Shown here: in pieces, positions 34,460 to 43,346 of the stretch
How the letters are laid out: each line of letters starts with the position of its first letter
Numbering within the stretch: position 1 is the first letter of the stretch
Program-made: the position numbers and the translations under genes
Assembly (NCBI RefSeq): GCF_037151175.1
Contig: NZ_JBBCOR010000006.1
Span: 1-64,000, forward strand
Origin: Asaia sp003994335
GTDB lineage: Bacteria > Pseudomonadota > Alphaproteobacteria > Acetobacterales > Acetobacteraceae
DNA: 64,000 bases
Direction: 5' to 3'
The notes under the pieces: generated by a model
Seen by the model: the letters and a program-made list of their open reading frames with translations, nothing else
The model's database searches: none
Told to the model about the DNA's origin: nothing

Positions 34460-35005
34460 GTGAGTGTACGCCTCGACCGCATCGTCACCCGAGGGGGCGA
34501 TGCGGGCAAGACCTCACTGGGAGACGGGCGCCGGGTGCGCAAGGACGATCCTCTGATCCAGGCAATGGGATCGGTGGATGAGCTCAATGCAGTACTGGGC
34601 CTCTTGCGCCTGCATTGTTCGCATCACGCCACGCTTGCGGCCATACAGAACACGCTGTTCGATTTGGGCGCTGTTCTATGCATGCCGGAGCGCGATGGCG
34701 GCGAGGCATTTCTGCAAAGTGAATGCGTGGTACTCGAGGAGGCTGTCGAGATGCTGCGTCGCGATCAGGCGCCCTTGCGCAGCTTTATCCTGCCTGGTGG
34801 TTCGGTGGGAGCGACCTGGGCGCATATGGCCCGCGTTGTGGCAAGGCGCGTCGAGCGTGATCTGGTTGCGCTCGACGAGGCGCGGCTGGGTGGGATGCTG
34901 CGTTATATGAACCGTCTGAGCGATTATTTCTTTGTACTCGCGCGCCATGAGAACGATCGCGGTGAGACGGATATTCTCTGGGAGCCGACCCAAACTCTCG
35001 GATAA
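34460..35005 (+). CDS. cob(I)yrinic acid a,c-diamide adenosyltransferase, PduO type
   Basis: A 181-residue ATP:cob(I)alamin adenosyltransferase of the PduO/MMAB family. The ATP-binding N-terminus TRGGDAGKTSLGDG is intact, with the Arg/Asn/Asp active-site helix RYMNRLSDYFFVLAR near the C-terminus. It transfers adenosyl from ATP to cobalt to make coenzyme B12. The start is GTG 34460 without a clear Shine-Dalgarno. I looked for a cobalamin riboswitch upstream and saw none. No other cobalamin gene is in the window. Confidence 0.94.
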   Translation: MSVRLDRIVTRGGDAGKTSLGDGRRVRKDDPLIQAMGSVDELNAVLGLLRLHCSHHATLAAIQNTLFDLGAVLCMPERDGGEAFLQSECVVLEEAVEMLRRDQAPLRSFILPGGSVGATWAHMARVVARRVERDLVALDEARLGGMLRYMNRLSDYFFVLARHENDRGETDILWEPTQTLG

Positions 35006-35079
35006 GCCTGGTGGGGGAGGATATCTGCTGGGAGAGCCAAGCCGTAAGATAAGACCTTACCGGTACTCTCAGGGGTGAC

Positions 35080-35097
35080 ATCACAAATATTTGTGAT
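35080..35097. promoter_or_regulatory. perfect 18-bp palindrome
   Basis: ATCACAAATATTTGTGAT, its own exact reverse complement with no spacer. It is about 75 bases downstream of the cobalamin adenosyltransferase stop and 350 bases upstream of the coiled-coil protein. The shape is that of a dimeric repressor operator. No matching regulator is adjacent. Confidence 0.5.
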
Positions 35098-35296
35098 AAG
35101 ACGGCAACTCGCTGCATCGTCTGCCGCTATTCCCAAAATGGCTTCTGTCGCTCGTCATTTCTGGTCTGTCGGAGATTTCAGGCAGTGTAGTACTTTCATA
35201 ATATGAGAAGTCACCCTCAGGGATTGATCCTATTTTTACGTCCTGAAACGTAGGTGACATAAAGTAAATATGGCGGATGGATATTGTAGTCGTGAC

Positions 35297-35325
35297 GATC
35301 GTTCCTCGTGACAAAGGGAACGATC
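35297..35325. other. 9-bp inverted repeat
   Basis: GATCGTTCC (35297-35305) and GGAACGATC (35317-35325), an 11-base loop. Perfect complement. No T-tract follows on either strand. It could be a leader hairpin of the downstream gene or an operator with widely spaced half-sites. Confidence 0.4.
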
Positions 35326-35447
35326 TGGTATACGAACGCTGCTCAAGGCGCCCATCCTCGACAGAGTAAGATAAGAGCGTTTCTGGCGAAATAGACCAGA
35401 GCATCAGTTGGCAACAAATATCATCAGACAAATTTGGGCGAAATGAA

Positions 35448-36065
35448 GTGAGTATAGACTCCGATTTTTTGAATAAAGATCAAAGTCCCGATACAGAGAT
35501 TAATGAAGATTCGTTGCGTCTGGCTCTGGAGCGGCTAGGCGCGAAAGGCAACAGGCGTCAGGCTCCCGTAACGCACAAGAAATCTCCCCCTGACCAGAGA
35601 CGTCGGCGTTTCGTTCAGGAAGGGCAGGTTGTCGTCGAGCATCACCAGTCCTCCCGTACGGCCCAGCGCCTGACCTCTCCGCAATCGGATGAGCAGGGTG
35701 AAGAGATCAGCCGTTTGCGCAATCTGCTCAAGATCGAGCAGCGACGTGCGGAAGACACGCAACGCGAATTGAGCGATGCGAATGTTCAGATGCGCACACT
35801 TGAGACCCATCTCGTGCACGAGAAACTGCATGTGACAGAACTCAAGACGAAATGTGCGGAAATCGAGCAGGCTCTCCTCGAGGCTCAGGTCCAACTGTCT
35901 CGCCTGCGTGAGGAAGCAGCATCGCAGAAGCGTACGGTGGAGCGTGAAGTGATCGCTGCCGAGGCGCCGGTGGTAAAAAAGAGAGGGCCAGGACGCCCCC
36001 CTCTGGCACGCAAGCCGGAAACGCGGACAGATGACCAGGAACCCGTCCGGTGGTGGAAAGACTGA
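35448..36065 (+). CDS. coiled-coil protein with AT-hook-like motif, function unknown
   Basis: A 205-residue, very charged protein. Residues about 85-165 form a long coiled coil (heptad Leu/Glu/Arg pattern from EEISRLRNLLKIEQRRAED onward). At about 176-185 the sequence KKRGPGRPP matches an AT-hook, a minor-groove DNA-binding motif, and the protein ends in PVRWWKD. The start is a GTG without a strong ribosome site. No transmembrane segment. The upstream region is AT-rich and contains palindromes, which an AT-hook protein might bind (inference). I do not know the family. Confidence 0.75.
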   Translation: MSIDSDFLNKDQSPDTEINEDSLRLALERLGAKGNRRQAPVTHKKSPPDQRRRRFVQEGQVVVEHHQSSRTAQRLTSPQSDEQGEEISRLRNLLKIEQRRAEDTQRELSDANVQMRTLETHLVHEKLHVTELKTKCAEIEQALLEAQVQLSRLREEAASQKRTVEREVIAAEAPVVKKRGPGRPPLARKPETRTDDQEPVRWWKD

Positions 36066-36226
36066 CCTTGGTGCGCCGGTATCGGGCAGGGGCGGTATGG
36101 ACCGTCCGCCCGGTCGCCGCGGAGCACTGTTGAATCAGACTTCTGGCACGCGTTTACGGTGCGCCAAGATCTCTGGGCGATCGCTTTTCATCCCGGTCAT
36201 GTGAGCGGCAAGCAGACGCCCTGTTC

Positions 36227-38167
36227 TCAGATCGGCCGGCTCGCTCTGCGCAATTCCCGAACAAACCACACCAGACACAGCGCGAAAGCACAGGCACCCA
36301 GGCTGCCCGCCAAGGCGCTGCTCACAGGCAGTGCCAGAATATCGCCATGGCCGGTCATCCCGCTGAGCACGGCAATCACCACACCTACCAGGCTCTCGCC
36401 GACAATGAATCCCGATGCGATCATGGTTCCGGTGCTGTCATCGCCATGGGATTGCGGATGCGCCACACGGTCGAAGAGGCGCCCGATTATCGCGCCGATG
36501 GCGATGGTCACCGAGACGTCCGCCGGCAGATAGATTCCCATGCCGACGGCCAGTGGGGGCAGTGCGAGATTTCTCATTTTGAGGAGTCGATCAATAGCGA
36601 TGAGGGCGACGCCAATCGCGGCTCCTGTCAGGATCATGGTCCAGTCGAGATTATGCAGCAAAATGCCATGAGCGATGTCGACCATCAACGCGGGCTGAGG
36701 GGCAGCCAGCGCCCGTAACGGGTCCATATCAGGGCGTGGCAGTGTCCCGACAAAGCCATAAGCCTGGTAGAGTACATTCAGAACAGGCGGGATCACGAGG
36801 GCTCCGACGACGCACCCAATGAGCAGGACGATTTCCTGTTTCCAGGGTGAGGCCCCGACCAACTGACCTGTCTTGAGGTCCTGAAGATTGTCGTTCGAGA
36901 TGGCAGCGGAACCTGTCAGCGCGGTCAGAACAAAAAGCACATACGCAATGGCAATATGCTGCTCATGGGCGGTCATCGCATTTGGAACCAGGTGGAGTGC
37001 TTCCAGACCCAGCAGGGCCATGCATAGCGCCACTACGCTGATGATCGAGATACCGGAGATCGGCGAGGAGGAAGACCCGATGATCCCCGCCATATAGCCA
37101 CAGGCACTCGCAACCAGGAATCCGATGAAGAGACAGGCGGCGAGACCAAGCGCTACCATGACCATAAACAGCGTGTCGTGGCCGGTTACGGGCCAGAGGA
37201 ACAGCGAGAAGAGGAGGCCGAGCCCCAGGATGATTGCGCAAAGCAGGCCGTTCATGACGCGTGGGGGCAGATCGCGATCGGTCTCCTCCAACGCTTCCCG
37301 ATGGGTCTGGGAAAAGGCCTCACGCAAGCCGCGTGTTACAGGGCCCAGCAGTGAGAATACCGTCCAGCATGCGGCGACCGCGATCGTGCCAGCGCCCATG
37401 AATCGGACCTTATGTACCCAGAGACCCGTGGCGAAGCTTGCGTCATCCAGCCCTGCGGGATGCGGTATGGTTGCACTCAGCCAGGGTACGGCGATGCCCC
37501 ACCCGAGAATGACGCCCCCCAGCATGGCAAGCCCTCCGGTCAGCCCGACGAGATAGCCCGTCCCGACCAGCGCGAGGGAATAGGCCCCCTGCAGGCGAAA
37601 AATGGAAGGGCCGAGCGCAAAACTCGCGCTCCAACCCTCGCGGATGACGCGCAATCCGGTGCTCAGAAACGTCAGGGCAGCAGCAATGGCACTGCCGCGT
37701 ATCAGGGCATTGAGCGCCTGTTGGTTACCTTCGGGGGAGGCGACGCGCAGGATCTCGGCGCAGGCGACCCCCTCGGGATAGGGCAGAGCGCTATGCGTAA
37801 CCAGCGCGCGTCTGAGCGGGATGGTAAAGAGAACGCCCGTTGCCCCGCCAAGCAGGGTGATGAAAAAACTCTGCCAGAACGGAAAGCCGCTCCAGAATCC
37901 GATCATGACCAGCCCCGGTATGGTGGCGAACACGCAACTCAGCGTGCCTGCCGCCGAGGCCTGCGTCTGCACCAGATTGTTTTCCAGAATGGTGCTGCCC
38001 CCCAGCGCACGCAGTACCGCCATCGAAATGACGGTTGCCGGAATGGAGGACGCGAAGGTGAGGCCGATCTTGAGGCCCAGATAGACATTGGAGGCAGTGA
38101 AGATGACGGTAATCAGGGCGCCGAGAATGAGCCCCCGAATGGTTAATTCACGCGTCGCCTGATTCAT
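36227..38167 (-). CDS. OPT family oligopeptide transporter
   Basis: A 646-residue polytopic membrane protein of the OPT superfamily. The start RELTIRGLILGALITVIFTASNVYLGLKIGLTFASSIPA is diagnostic, and further signatures include NNLVQTQASAAGTLS and PYPEGVACAEILRV. Bacterial OPT members are thought to import small peptides, glutathione or metal chelates. It starts 50 bases after the outer-membrane porin gene on the same strand, so the pair may move one ligand across both membranes (inference). Confidence 0.93.
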   Translation of the reverse strand: MNQATRELTIRGLILGALITVIFTASNVYLGLKIGLTFASSIPATVISMAVLRALGGSTILENNLVQTQASAAGTLSCVFATIPGLVMIGFWSGFPFWQSFFITLLGGATGVLFTIPLRRALVTHSALPYPEGVACAEILRVASPEGNQQALNALIRGSAIAAALTFLSTGLRVIREGWSASFALGPSIFRLQGAYSLALVGTGYLVGLTGGLAMLGGVILGWGIAVPWLSATIPHPAGLDDASFATGLWVHKVRFMGAGTIAVAACWTVFSLLGPVTRGLREAFSQTHREALEETDRDLPPRVMNGLLCAIILGLGLLFSLFLWPVTGHDTLFMVMVALGLAACLFIGFLVASACGYMAGIIGSSSSPISGISIISVVALCMALLGLEALHLVPNAMTAHEQHIAIAYVLFVLTALTGSAAISNDNLQDLKTGQLVGASPWKQEIVLLIGCVVGALVIPPVLNVLYQAYGFVGTLPRPDMDPLRALAAPQPALMVDIAHGILLHNLDWTMILTGAAIGVALIAIDRLLKMRNLALPPLAVGMGIYLPADVSVTIAIGAIIGRLFDRVAHPQSHGDDSTGTMIASGFIVGESLVGVVIAVLSGMTGHGDILALPVSSALAGSLGACAFALCLVWFVRELRRASRPI

Positions 38168-38217
38168 GCCGTTTCTCTGTCTCGATAGCGTAAGGAACAG
38201 GTCCTACGACGAAGCGG

Positions 38218-39930
38218 TCAGAAACGAAAGACGAAGTTGGACTGGTAATAGCTCCCGCTCTTGCCCCCTGCCGCACGCAGCCCGTCCGAGCCGATGAAAC
38301 GCGCCCCATATTGCGTCCATGTCAGATGGCGATTGAGCTGCAGCGTCAGTGACGCCTGGGGCACGACCCCGACAAAGCCACCATGCAAGTTCGTGAAACT
38401 ATAGGCACCTGATGGGCCATAGATCGCGTCATTCGTCGACTCTCGCCAGAAAAACGGTGCCTTGAACTGGAGGCTGAGCCAGTTGCGGGGAGTGAGGCGG
38501 ATGACTGGCGAGAGACTGACCAGATTACTGGGGGCGATATAGGTTGTGGTATCCAGATAATTCGTCTGTGGGTTGAACGGGGCAATATAGGTGCCAACCG
38601 ATCCGCTGTTCCGGCGCGAGGAGCCACCCGAATACAGATCTGCCTGAACGCCGAGAAACGGATGGAGAGGGGAGGGCGTATGACGATAGCCCGCAATCGC
38701 GTTGAAAGCATAAGCCGAGACGTCGCGGTTCTGACCGGTACGGTTCAGCTCGAAACTCCCCCCTTGATACAGGCCACCCACTGAGAACTCGAAAGAGGGC
38801 GCCCCGCCATACCAGCGAAAGCCGTAGTTCTGACGCGCCGTCGTTCCGGCCAGTGTGGTGCGGTTATAGGGGAGGGCGGCCGAGCTGCCCGCTACGCGAA
38901 AAGCGATCAGGAATACGTCAAGGAAGGACGAGACGCGCTCTGCCCCCAGCGAGAAGGAGGGCGGCGCCCAGGTCAGATCCAGCCCATGCAGACGCGTGCT
39001 CCAGTCCACACGGTCATGAAACATCTTGTTGAAATTGATATTCGTCCCGACGAAGTCATAGACATCGGCGCGTAGTCGCGGCCAGACCGCGTAGCCGCGC
39101 ACGCCGTTCCAGGCGAGGGGGATATTCGGCGTCTCGCGATTGTACAGAATATAGGAAGGCGCATCGAGGAATTGCTGCCTGCCGATCATCACCCCTGTTT
39201 TGGCCCCGGCCAGCTTCGACCGGAGCTCGACAAAACCCTGCTGCAGATCGAGTCGCTTGCGGAACGTCCCGTTATAGCCAAACCCGCCCCAGCCCGCGGC
39301 ATCGCCATTCACCAACTGGCCGAAAAACCGCACATGCTCGCCCAGATGAAGATCAGCACCATAGAGATTGCGTACGGCGAAGCGGCCGGAGCCGGCGGGG
39401 CCACGCGTCCCCAGAAAAGGAGCTTCTTCCGACCAGTTACGCAGCCGGGTTTCGCCGGAGAGGGTGAGCCACCAGTGGCCATCGCGCGTGAGCGGGATGA
39501 ATTTCAAAGGGTCGAACAGATCGTCATGACGGCGTTTGTCGCGGAGGAACGACCAGTCTTCGGCCCAGGGCGCCACGCCATAGCGCCCGATCGGGCCGAA
39601 GCCGGCCGATTCACCGTTTCCCCGGGTGAAGACCCCCCAATCGCCCTGGGTGCCATGGGGAGGCTTGTTCTGGAGAGGGGTGACGCGCCGGGGCTGTCCG
39701 ACCGGTCCGGCATGAGGAAAGTTCTGGATTTCCGGACGTGCCGTACCGTTCACGGTCACATGCTCTTCCGCTGCGGTCGGGTCGATCAGGCCGGGTTTGC
39801 CGGTTGTTGGCCGTACGATCCCGGGGGTGTCGGTCGAGACGCCCTGCGCGGTATCTGTCGCGCCTTGCGCTGCACAAGGGGCCACGCCTGCGAGCAGAAT
39901 GAAGGCGGGCAGGACGTGGGATGAGCGCAT
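38218..39930 (-). CDS. alginate-export-family outer-membrane porin
   Basis: A 570-residue outer-membrane beta-barrel protein. A signal peptide ends near APCAAQG; residues about 25-135 form a Pro/Gly-rich N-terminal region; from WWLTLSGETRLRNW the repeated amphipathic strands of the alginate_exp (AlgE-like) domain begin. It ends in Phe (NFVFRF), the usual barrel C-terminus. In acetic acid bacteria such porins are thought to admit sugars or organic acids. A perfect palindrome overlaps its likely -35 element. OPT transporter gene follows at 50 bases. Confidence 0.88.
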   Translation of the reverse strand: MRSSHVLPAFILLAGVAPCAAQGATDTAQGVSTDTPGIVRPTTGKPGLIDPTAAEEHVTVNGTARPEIQNFPHAGPVGQPRRVTPLQNKPPHGTQGDWGVFTRGNGESAGFGPIGRYGVAPWAEDWSFLRDKRRHDDLFDPLKFIPLTRDGHWWLTLSGETRLRNWSEEAPFLGTRGPAGSGRFAVRNLYGADLHLGEHVRFFGQLVNGDAAGWGGFGYNGTFRKRLDLQQGFVELRSKLAGAKTGVMIGRQQFLDAPSYILYNRETPNIPLAWNGVRGYAVWPRLRADVYDFVGTNINFNKMFHDRVDWSTRLHGLDLTWAPPSFSLGAERVSSFLDVFLIAFRVAGSSAALPYNRTTLAGTTARQNYGFRWYGGAPSFEFSVGGLYQGGSFELNRTGQNRDVSAYAFNAIAGYRHTPSPLHPFLGVQADLYSGGSSRRNSGSVGTYIAPFNPQTNYLDTTTYIAPSNLVSLSPVIRLTPRNWLSLQFKAPFFWRESTNDAIYGPSGAYSFTNLHGGFVGVVPQASLTLQLNRHLTWTQYGARFIGSDGLRAAGGKSGSYYQSNFVFRF

Positions 39931-39960
39931 GTGGAGTGTTCCGGAGACGAAAGGTTCCCC

Positions 39961-39988
39961 AGACTAGCAGAATAAAACAATATGACAA
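39961..39988 (-). promoter_or_regulatory. candidate promoter of the porin gene
   Basis: On the minus strand, TTGTCA (39988-39983) and TAGTCT (39966-39961) with a 16-base spacer. Transcription would begin near 39954, 24 bases before the porin ATG. The upstream palindrome overlaps the -35 by two bases. Confidence 0.4.
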
Positions 39989-40010
39989 CGTGTTTCTATA
40001 TAAACACGTT
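39987..40010. promoter_or_regulatory. palindromic operator or terminator upstream of the porin
   Basis: AACGTGTTT (39987-39995) and AAACACGTT (40002-40010), a 6-base AT spacer, perfect 9-bp arms. It overlaps the proposed porin -35, as an operator would, but it also lies 14 bases after the stop of the lipoprotein gene and could act as its AT-rich terminator. Confidence 0.5.
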
Positions 40011-40023
40011 CATATATAGTGAT

Positions 40024-40590
40024 TTAGTTCGTGTGTAGCGTGAACTTGGCCGGGCGCAAATGGGTCTGGTTGTAATCGAGCTGCTCATGGCTCAGCTGGA
40101 AGCCGACCTTGAGCGCGTAATTCGTCTGCTGCAGGTCAGGCGATGCAGGGACATCGATCAGGCGCACCGGGGTACGGAGCGATACGGTGGACTGGTTTCC
40201 CGCGAAGGATACCGGCACTTCGAACTCCTTCTTGTCGATGATCTTCCCGTCACGAAGCACCGCGACGAAATAGGGCAGCACGATATCCTGGCCGCTCGAA
40301 GCCGGGCCACGTTCGACCGTAATCCCGAGGCTGAGTTTGGTGCGGACTATCTTCTTGGGTCCCGCCTCGCAATTGCCCGTGAGCCCGCTCATGCCGGCAT
40401 GGGTCACGAGGCTGCCAGCATCCAGGCCCTTGCCATCGTATTGATAGAAGTCCGCGGCCTGGCTGAGGATCTCAACAGGCGGGCAAATGGGCGCAAAGGC
40501 GCTCTCGTCATCCTGATTACAGGCTGTCAGGCCGATGCCCGTGCCCATGAGGGCAAGGAGGGGAAGGAACTGGCGGGCGGATCTGGTCAT
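40024..40590 (-). CDS. putative lipoprotein, function unknown
   Basis: A 188-residue protein with a lipoprotein signal: MTRSARQFLPLLALMGTGIG then LTAC, lipidation Cys at about residue 24. The remainder is a beta-rich domain (LSLGITVERGPASSGQDIVLPYFVAVLRDGKII). I do not recall a characterised homologue; similar lipoproteins are common in Acetobacteraceae. ATG 40590 places the lipobox correctly; the open frame to 40737 would not. Divergent from ispH. Confidence 0.8.
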   Translation of the reverse strand: MTRSARQFLPLLALMGTGIGLTACNQDDESAFAPICPPVEILSQAADFYQYDGKGLDAGSLVTHAGMSGLTGNCEAGPKKIVRTKLSLGITVERGPASSGQDIVLPYFVAVLRDGKIIDKKEFEVPVSFAGNQSTVSLRTPVRLIDVPASPDLQQTNYALKVGFQLSHEQLDYNQTHLRPAKFTLHTN

Positions 40591-40811
40591 CAACAAGGCT
40601 CTTTGTCTATTCACCGGTGCGCAAACCAGGCACGGTATGGTAAGAAGGTGACACGACGCAGAATGAACATGCAATCGCGGGCTTGCATACTGGCAAGGGG
40701 TTGCGTAGCTCCCATATGCGAGCCCATATCGCGACACGTTGCATCATTCGTCATGCGTGCTGCCTTGGGGCTTGTTCGCATATACCGCCTGCCGTGAGAT
40801 TGGGGAACACC

Positions 40812-41825
40812 ATGCCCGACACCTTGACCACTTCACGCCCGCAAGAGACCTCGGAGCAGGCGTCCGGGGCACAAACGCTTCGCGTTCTTCTGGCCGGGCC
40901 CCGTGGCTTCTGTGCTGGCGTGGACCGGGCCATTCGCGTGGTGGAAGAAGCCATCCGACGCTATGGCGCGCCCGTCTATGTGCGCCACGAGATCGTGCAC
41001 AACCGCACCGTTGTCGAGAACCTGGAAGAACAGGGCGCGATCTTCGTCGAGGAACTCGATGAGGTTCCTGCCGATGGCCATGTCGTGTTCTCGGCGCATG
41101 GTGTGCCCAAATCGGTTCCGGCCGAGGCGCAGCGTCGCAATCTGCTTTACCTGGATGCAACCTGCCCGCTGGTATCGAAGGTGCATCGCGAGGCCGAACG
41201 TCATTTCGCCGGAGGCGGGCCCGACGCGCGCCATATCCTCATGATCGGCCATGCGGGCCATCCGGAAGTGGTCGGCACGATGGGGCAACTGCCCAATGGG
41301 GCCGTGACGCTCATCAACGATGCGGAAGAGGCCCGTACGGTCCAGCCGGAAGACCCTTCGCGTCTTGCCTTCATCACCCAGACGACCCTTTCTGTGGATG
41401 ATACCTCCGAAATCGTCGCGATCCTGCGTGAGCGCTTCCCGCTCATCGAGGGACCGAAGAAGGAAGACATCTGCTACGCCACCACGAACCGTCAGGAAGC
41501 GGTCAAGGCCATTGCGCCGGAGAGCGACCTGGTGATCGTGATCGGGTCACCCAATTCCTCGAATTCGCAGCGTCTGCGTGAAGTGGCCGAGCGTTCTGGC
41601 GCCAAACGGGCCCTGCTCGTGCCGAAGCTTGCGGCGCTGGACTGGAGCGTGCTCGAAGGCGTTTCCACCGTCGGGATCACGGCAGGTGCCTCGGCCCCGG
41701 AATCGCTGGTTCAGGAAATGGTCGATGCGCTTTCGACGCGGTACAAGCTCGCTATCGAAGAGCGTATCGTGAAGAAGGAAAACGTGGCCTTCCGCCTGCC
41801 GAGCCCGCTCGGCGAGCCGGTCTGA
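40812..41825 (+). CDS. ispH: 4-hydroxy-3-methylbut-2-enyl diphosphate reductase
   Basis: A 337-residue IspH (LytB), the last step of the MEP isoprenoid pathway making IPP and DMAPP. The three cluster Cys are in PRGFCAGV, DATCPLV and EDICYAT; the His residues of the diphosphate pocket are in HEIVHN and SAHGVP, and the SSNSQRL segment is present. About 25 residues before the core are variable. ATG 40812 chosen because upstream sequence is not conserved. Followed by thrB after 45 bases. Confidence 0.97.
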   Translation: MPDTLTTSRPQETSEQASGAQTLRVLLAGPRGFCAGVDRAIRVVEEAIRRYGAPVYVRHEIVHNRTVVENLEEQGAIFVEELDEVPADGHVVFSAHGVPKSVPAEAQRRNLLYLDATCPLVSKVHREAERHFAGGGPDARHILMIGHAGHPEVVGTMGQLPNGAVTLINDAEEARTVQPEDPSRLAFITQTTLSVDDTSEIVAILRERFPLIEGPKKEDICYATTNRQEAVKAIAPESDLVIVIGSPNSSNSQRLREVAERSGAKRALLVPKLAALDWSVLEGVSTVGITAGASAPESLVQEMVDALSTRYKLAIEERIVKKENVAFRLPSPLGEPV

Positions 41826-41870
41826 GGGCTGGCGGCATTTCCATGAACGCTCCGTTCGCCGCCTGATTCC

Positions 41871-42833
41871 ATGGCGGTCTATACAAACATCCCGCCGGAA
41901 ACGCTCGAAACCTTTCTGGCGGAATACGATCTTGGCCCCCTCAAGCGGGTGGACGGGATTGCCGAAGGTGTCGAGAACACCAATTATCTGATCGAGACCG
42001 AGGCCGGTCGCGCCATTCTCACGCTTTACGAGAAGCGGGTACGTGAGGAGGACCTTCCCTGGTTCCTTGGTCTCATGCAGCATCTCGCGCGCCGCGGGCT
42101 GAAATGCCCGACACCGGTGATCGCGCGCGACGGTGTCGCCTTGCGCCGGCTGATGGACAGACCTGCTGCGATCACGACGTTCCTTACCGGTCGCCCAATC
42201 CAGACAATCACGGCTTCGGCCTGCTTCAGCCTGGGGCAGTCGCTCGCGCGCATGCATCTTCTGGGTGACGGATTCAGGGCGCATCGCCCGAACAGTCTCG
42301 GTCCGGATGCTTGGCGCCCTCTGCTGGAATCCTGCCACGGTGCCGCAGACACGGTGCAGCCCGGTCTGACCACAGAACTCGAGAACGCTATCAGCGAGGT
42401 TCTGGCCGCCTGGCCCGCGTCGGGTAGCCTGCCCGTTGGCCAGATTCATGCCGATCTCTTTCCCGATAATGCGTTTTTCGAGCGGGGAAATGTCTCAGGC
42501 CTTATCGATTTCTACTTCGCCTGTACTGATCTCTTGGCCTATGACCTCGCCGTCTGCCTCAATGCCTGGTGTTTTCCTGATGAGCGCACGCCCGATGCAG
42601 CTCTGATGGCGGGGCTGGTGGGGGGATACCAGTCTATCCGCCCACTGGCGGCGGAAGAGAAAGCTGCACTTCCCGCGCTGGTACAAGGAGCGTCCATACG
42701 CTTTCTTCTGACCCGCCTCTATGACTGGGTGAACACGCCGGTCGATGCCATCGTCACGCGCAAGGATCCGCTGGCCTATTACCATCGTCTGATAGCATGG
42801 CGTGCGGATGCAAGAGGGCTGCTTCATGTCTGA
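41871..42833 (+). CDS. thrB: homoserine kinase (APH-fold type)
   Basis: A 320-residue ThrB of the aminoglycoside-phosphotransferase fold, the form usual in alphaproteobacteria. It begins MAVYTNIPPETLETFLAEYDLG and has GVENTNYLI near the start; the catalytic loop HADLFPDN is at about 190-197 and DFYFACTDLLAYDLAV carries the metal Asp. It phosphorylates homoserine in threonine synthesis. It overlaps rnhA by 8 bases; ispH-thrB-rnhA is a familiar alphaproteobacterial order. Confidence 0.96.
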   Translation: MAVYTNIPPETLETFLAEYDLGPLKRVDGIAEGVENTNYLIETEAGRAILTLYEKRVREEDLPWFLGLMQHLARRGLKCPTPVIARDGVALRRLMDRPAAITTFLTGRPIQTITASACFSLGQSLARMHLLGDGFRAHRPNSLGPDAWRPLLESCHGAADTVQPGLTTELENAISEVLAAWPASGSLPVGQIHADLFPDNAFFERGNVSGLIDFYFACTDLLAYDLAVCLNAWCFPDERTPDAALMAGLVGGYQSIRPLAAEEKAALPALVQGASIRFLLTRLYDWVNTPVDAIVTRKDPLAYYHRLIAWRADARGLLHV

Positions 42834-43302
42834 GGAAGCAAAGGTGGAACTGCCCGAGGACGCGCCTGTCGTGGAAATCTGGACTGATGGGGGGTGCAAA
42901 CCCAATCCGGGACCAGGTGGCTGGGGGGCGCTTTTGTGTTCAAAGGGGCACGAGCGCGAGCTCTCGGGCGGTGAGGGCGAGACCACCAATAATCGCATGG
43001 AACTGACGGCTGCCGCCGAGGCTCTGGAAGCGCTCAAGCGCCCCTGCAAAGTGACGCTGCATACTGACAGCGAATATCTGCGCAATGGCATCACGCGCTG
43101 GCATACAGGCTGGGTAAGACGCAACTGGCGGAACGCTGCGGGAGATCCGGTAAAGAATCTCGATCTGTGGCAGCGCATCCTGGCGGCGGAAAAACAGCAC
43201 AAGGTGACCTGGCTCTGGGTGCGTGGTCACAGTGGCGACGTGAATAACGAACGGGTCGATCAGCTCGCGACCGCGGCGCGCCAGGCTCGGGAAAAAACCT
43301 GA
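42826..43302 (+). CDS. rnhA: ribonuclease HI
   Basis: A 158-residue RNase HI that cuts RNA in RNA-DNA hybrids. The four acidic residues are visible: Asp in IWTDGGCKPNPG, Glu in NNRMELTA, Asp in HTDSEYL and Asp in NNERVDQLA, with the His in WVRGHSGD. ATG 42826 has GAGG upstream within the thrB 3' end. A strong hairpin follows. Confidence 0.97.
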   Translation: MSEEAKVELPEDAPVVEIWTDGGCKPNPGPGGWGALLCSKGHERELSGGEGETTNNRMELTAAAEALEALKRPCKVTLHTDSEYLRNGITRWHTGWVRRNWRNAAGDPVKNLDLWQRILAAEKQHKVTWLWVRGHSGDVNNERVDQLATAARQAREKT

Positions 43303-43307
43303 TCCTG

Positions 43308-43340
43308 CTCCCTGCGGTCGAGATGCTCTTGCGCAGGGAG
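43308..43340. terminator. bidirectional terminator hairpin
   Basis: CTCCCTGCG (43308-43316) pairs perfectly with CGCAGGGAG (43332-43340), a 15-base loop, between the convergent rnhA and binding-protein genes. No T-tract. Confidence 0.55.
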
Positions 43341-43346
43341 GGGAGC

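Larger units (their letters stand above)
35006..35447. other. AT-rich intergenic region with palindromes
   Basis: About 440 bases, markedly AT-richer than the rest of the window, with no gene I believe in. It contains a perfect 18-bp palindrome (35080-35097) and a 9-bp stem-loop (35297-35325), listed separately. It may be the regulatory region of the coiled-coil protein gene, or DNA acquired or used as a binding platform. Confidence 0.55.

Noticed and set aside
35297..35325. LexA box in the GATCGTTCC/GGAACGATC repeat
   Set aside because: The GTTC and GAAC half-sites are inverted and 13 bases apart; the alphaproteobacterial box is a direct GTTC-N7-GTTC.
35081..35431. 116-codon minus-strand frame in the AT-rich gap
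   Set aside because: TTG start, no ribosome site, no motif; it runs through the palindromes and looks like chance.
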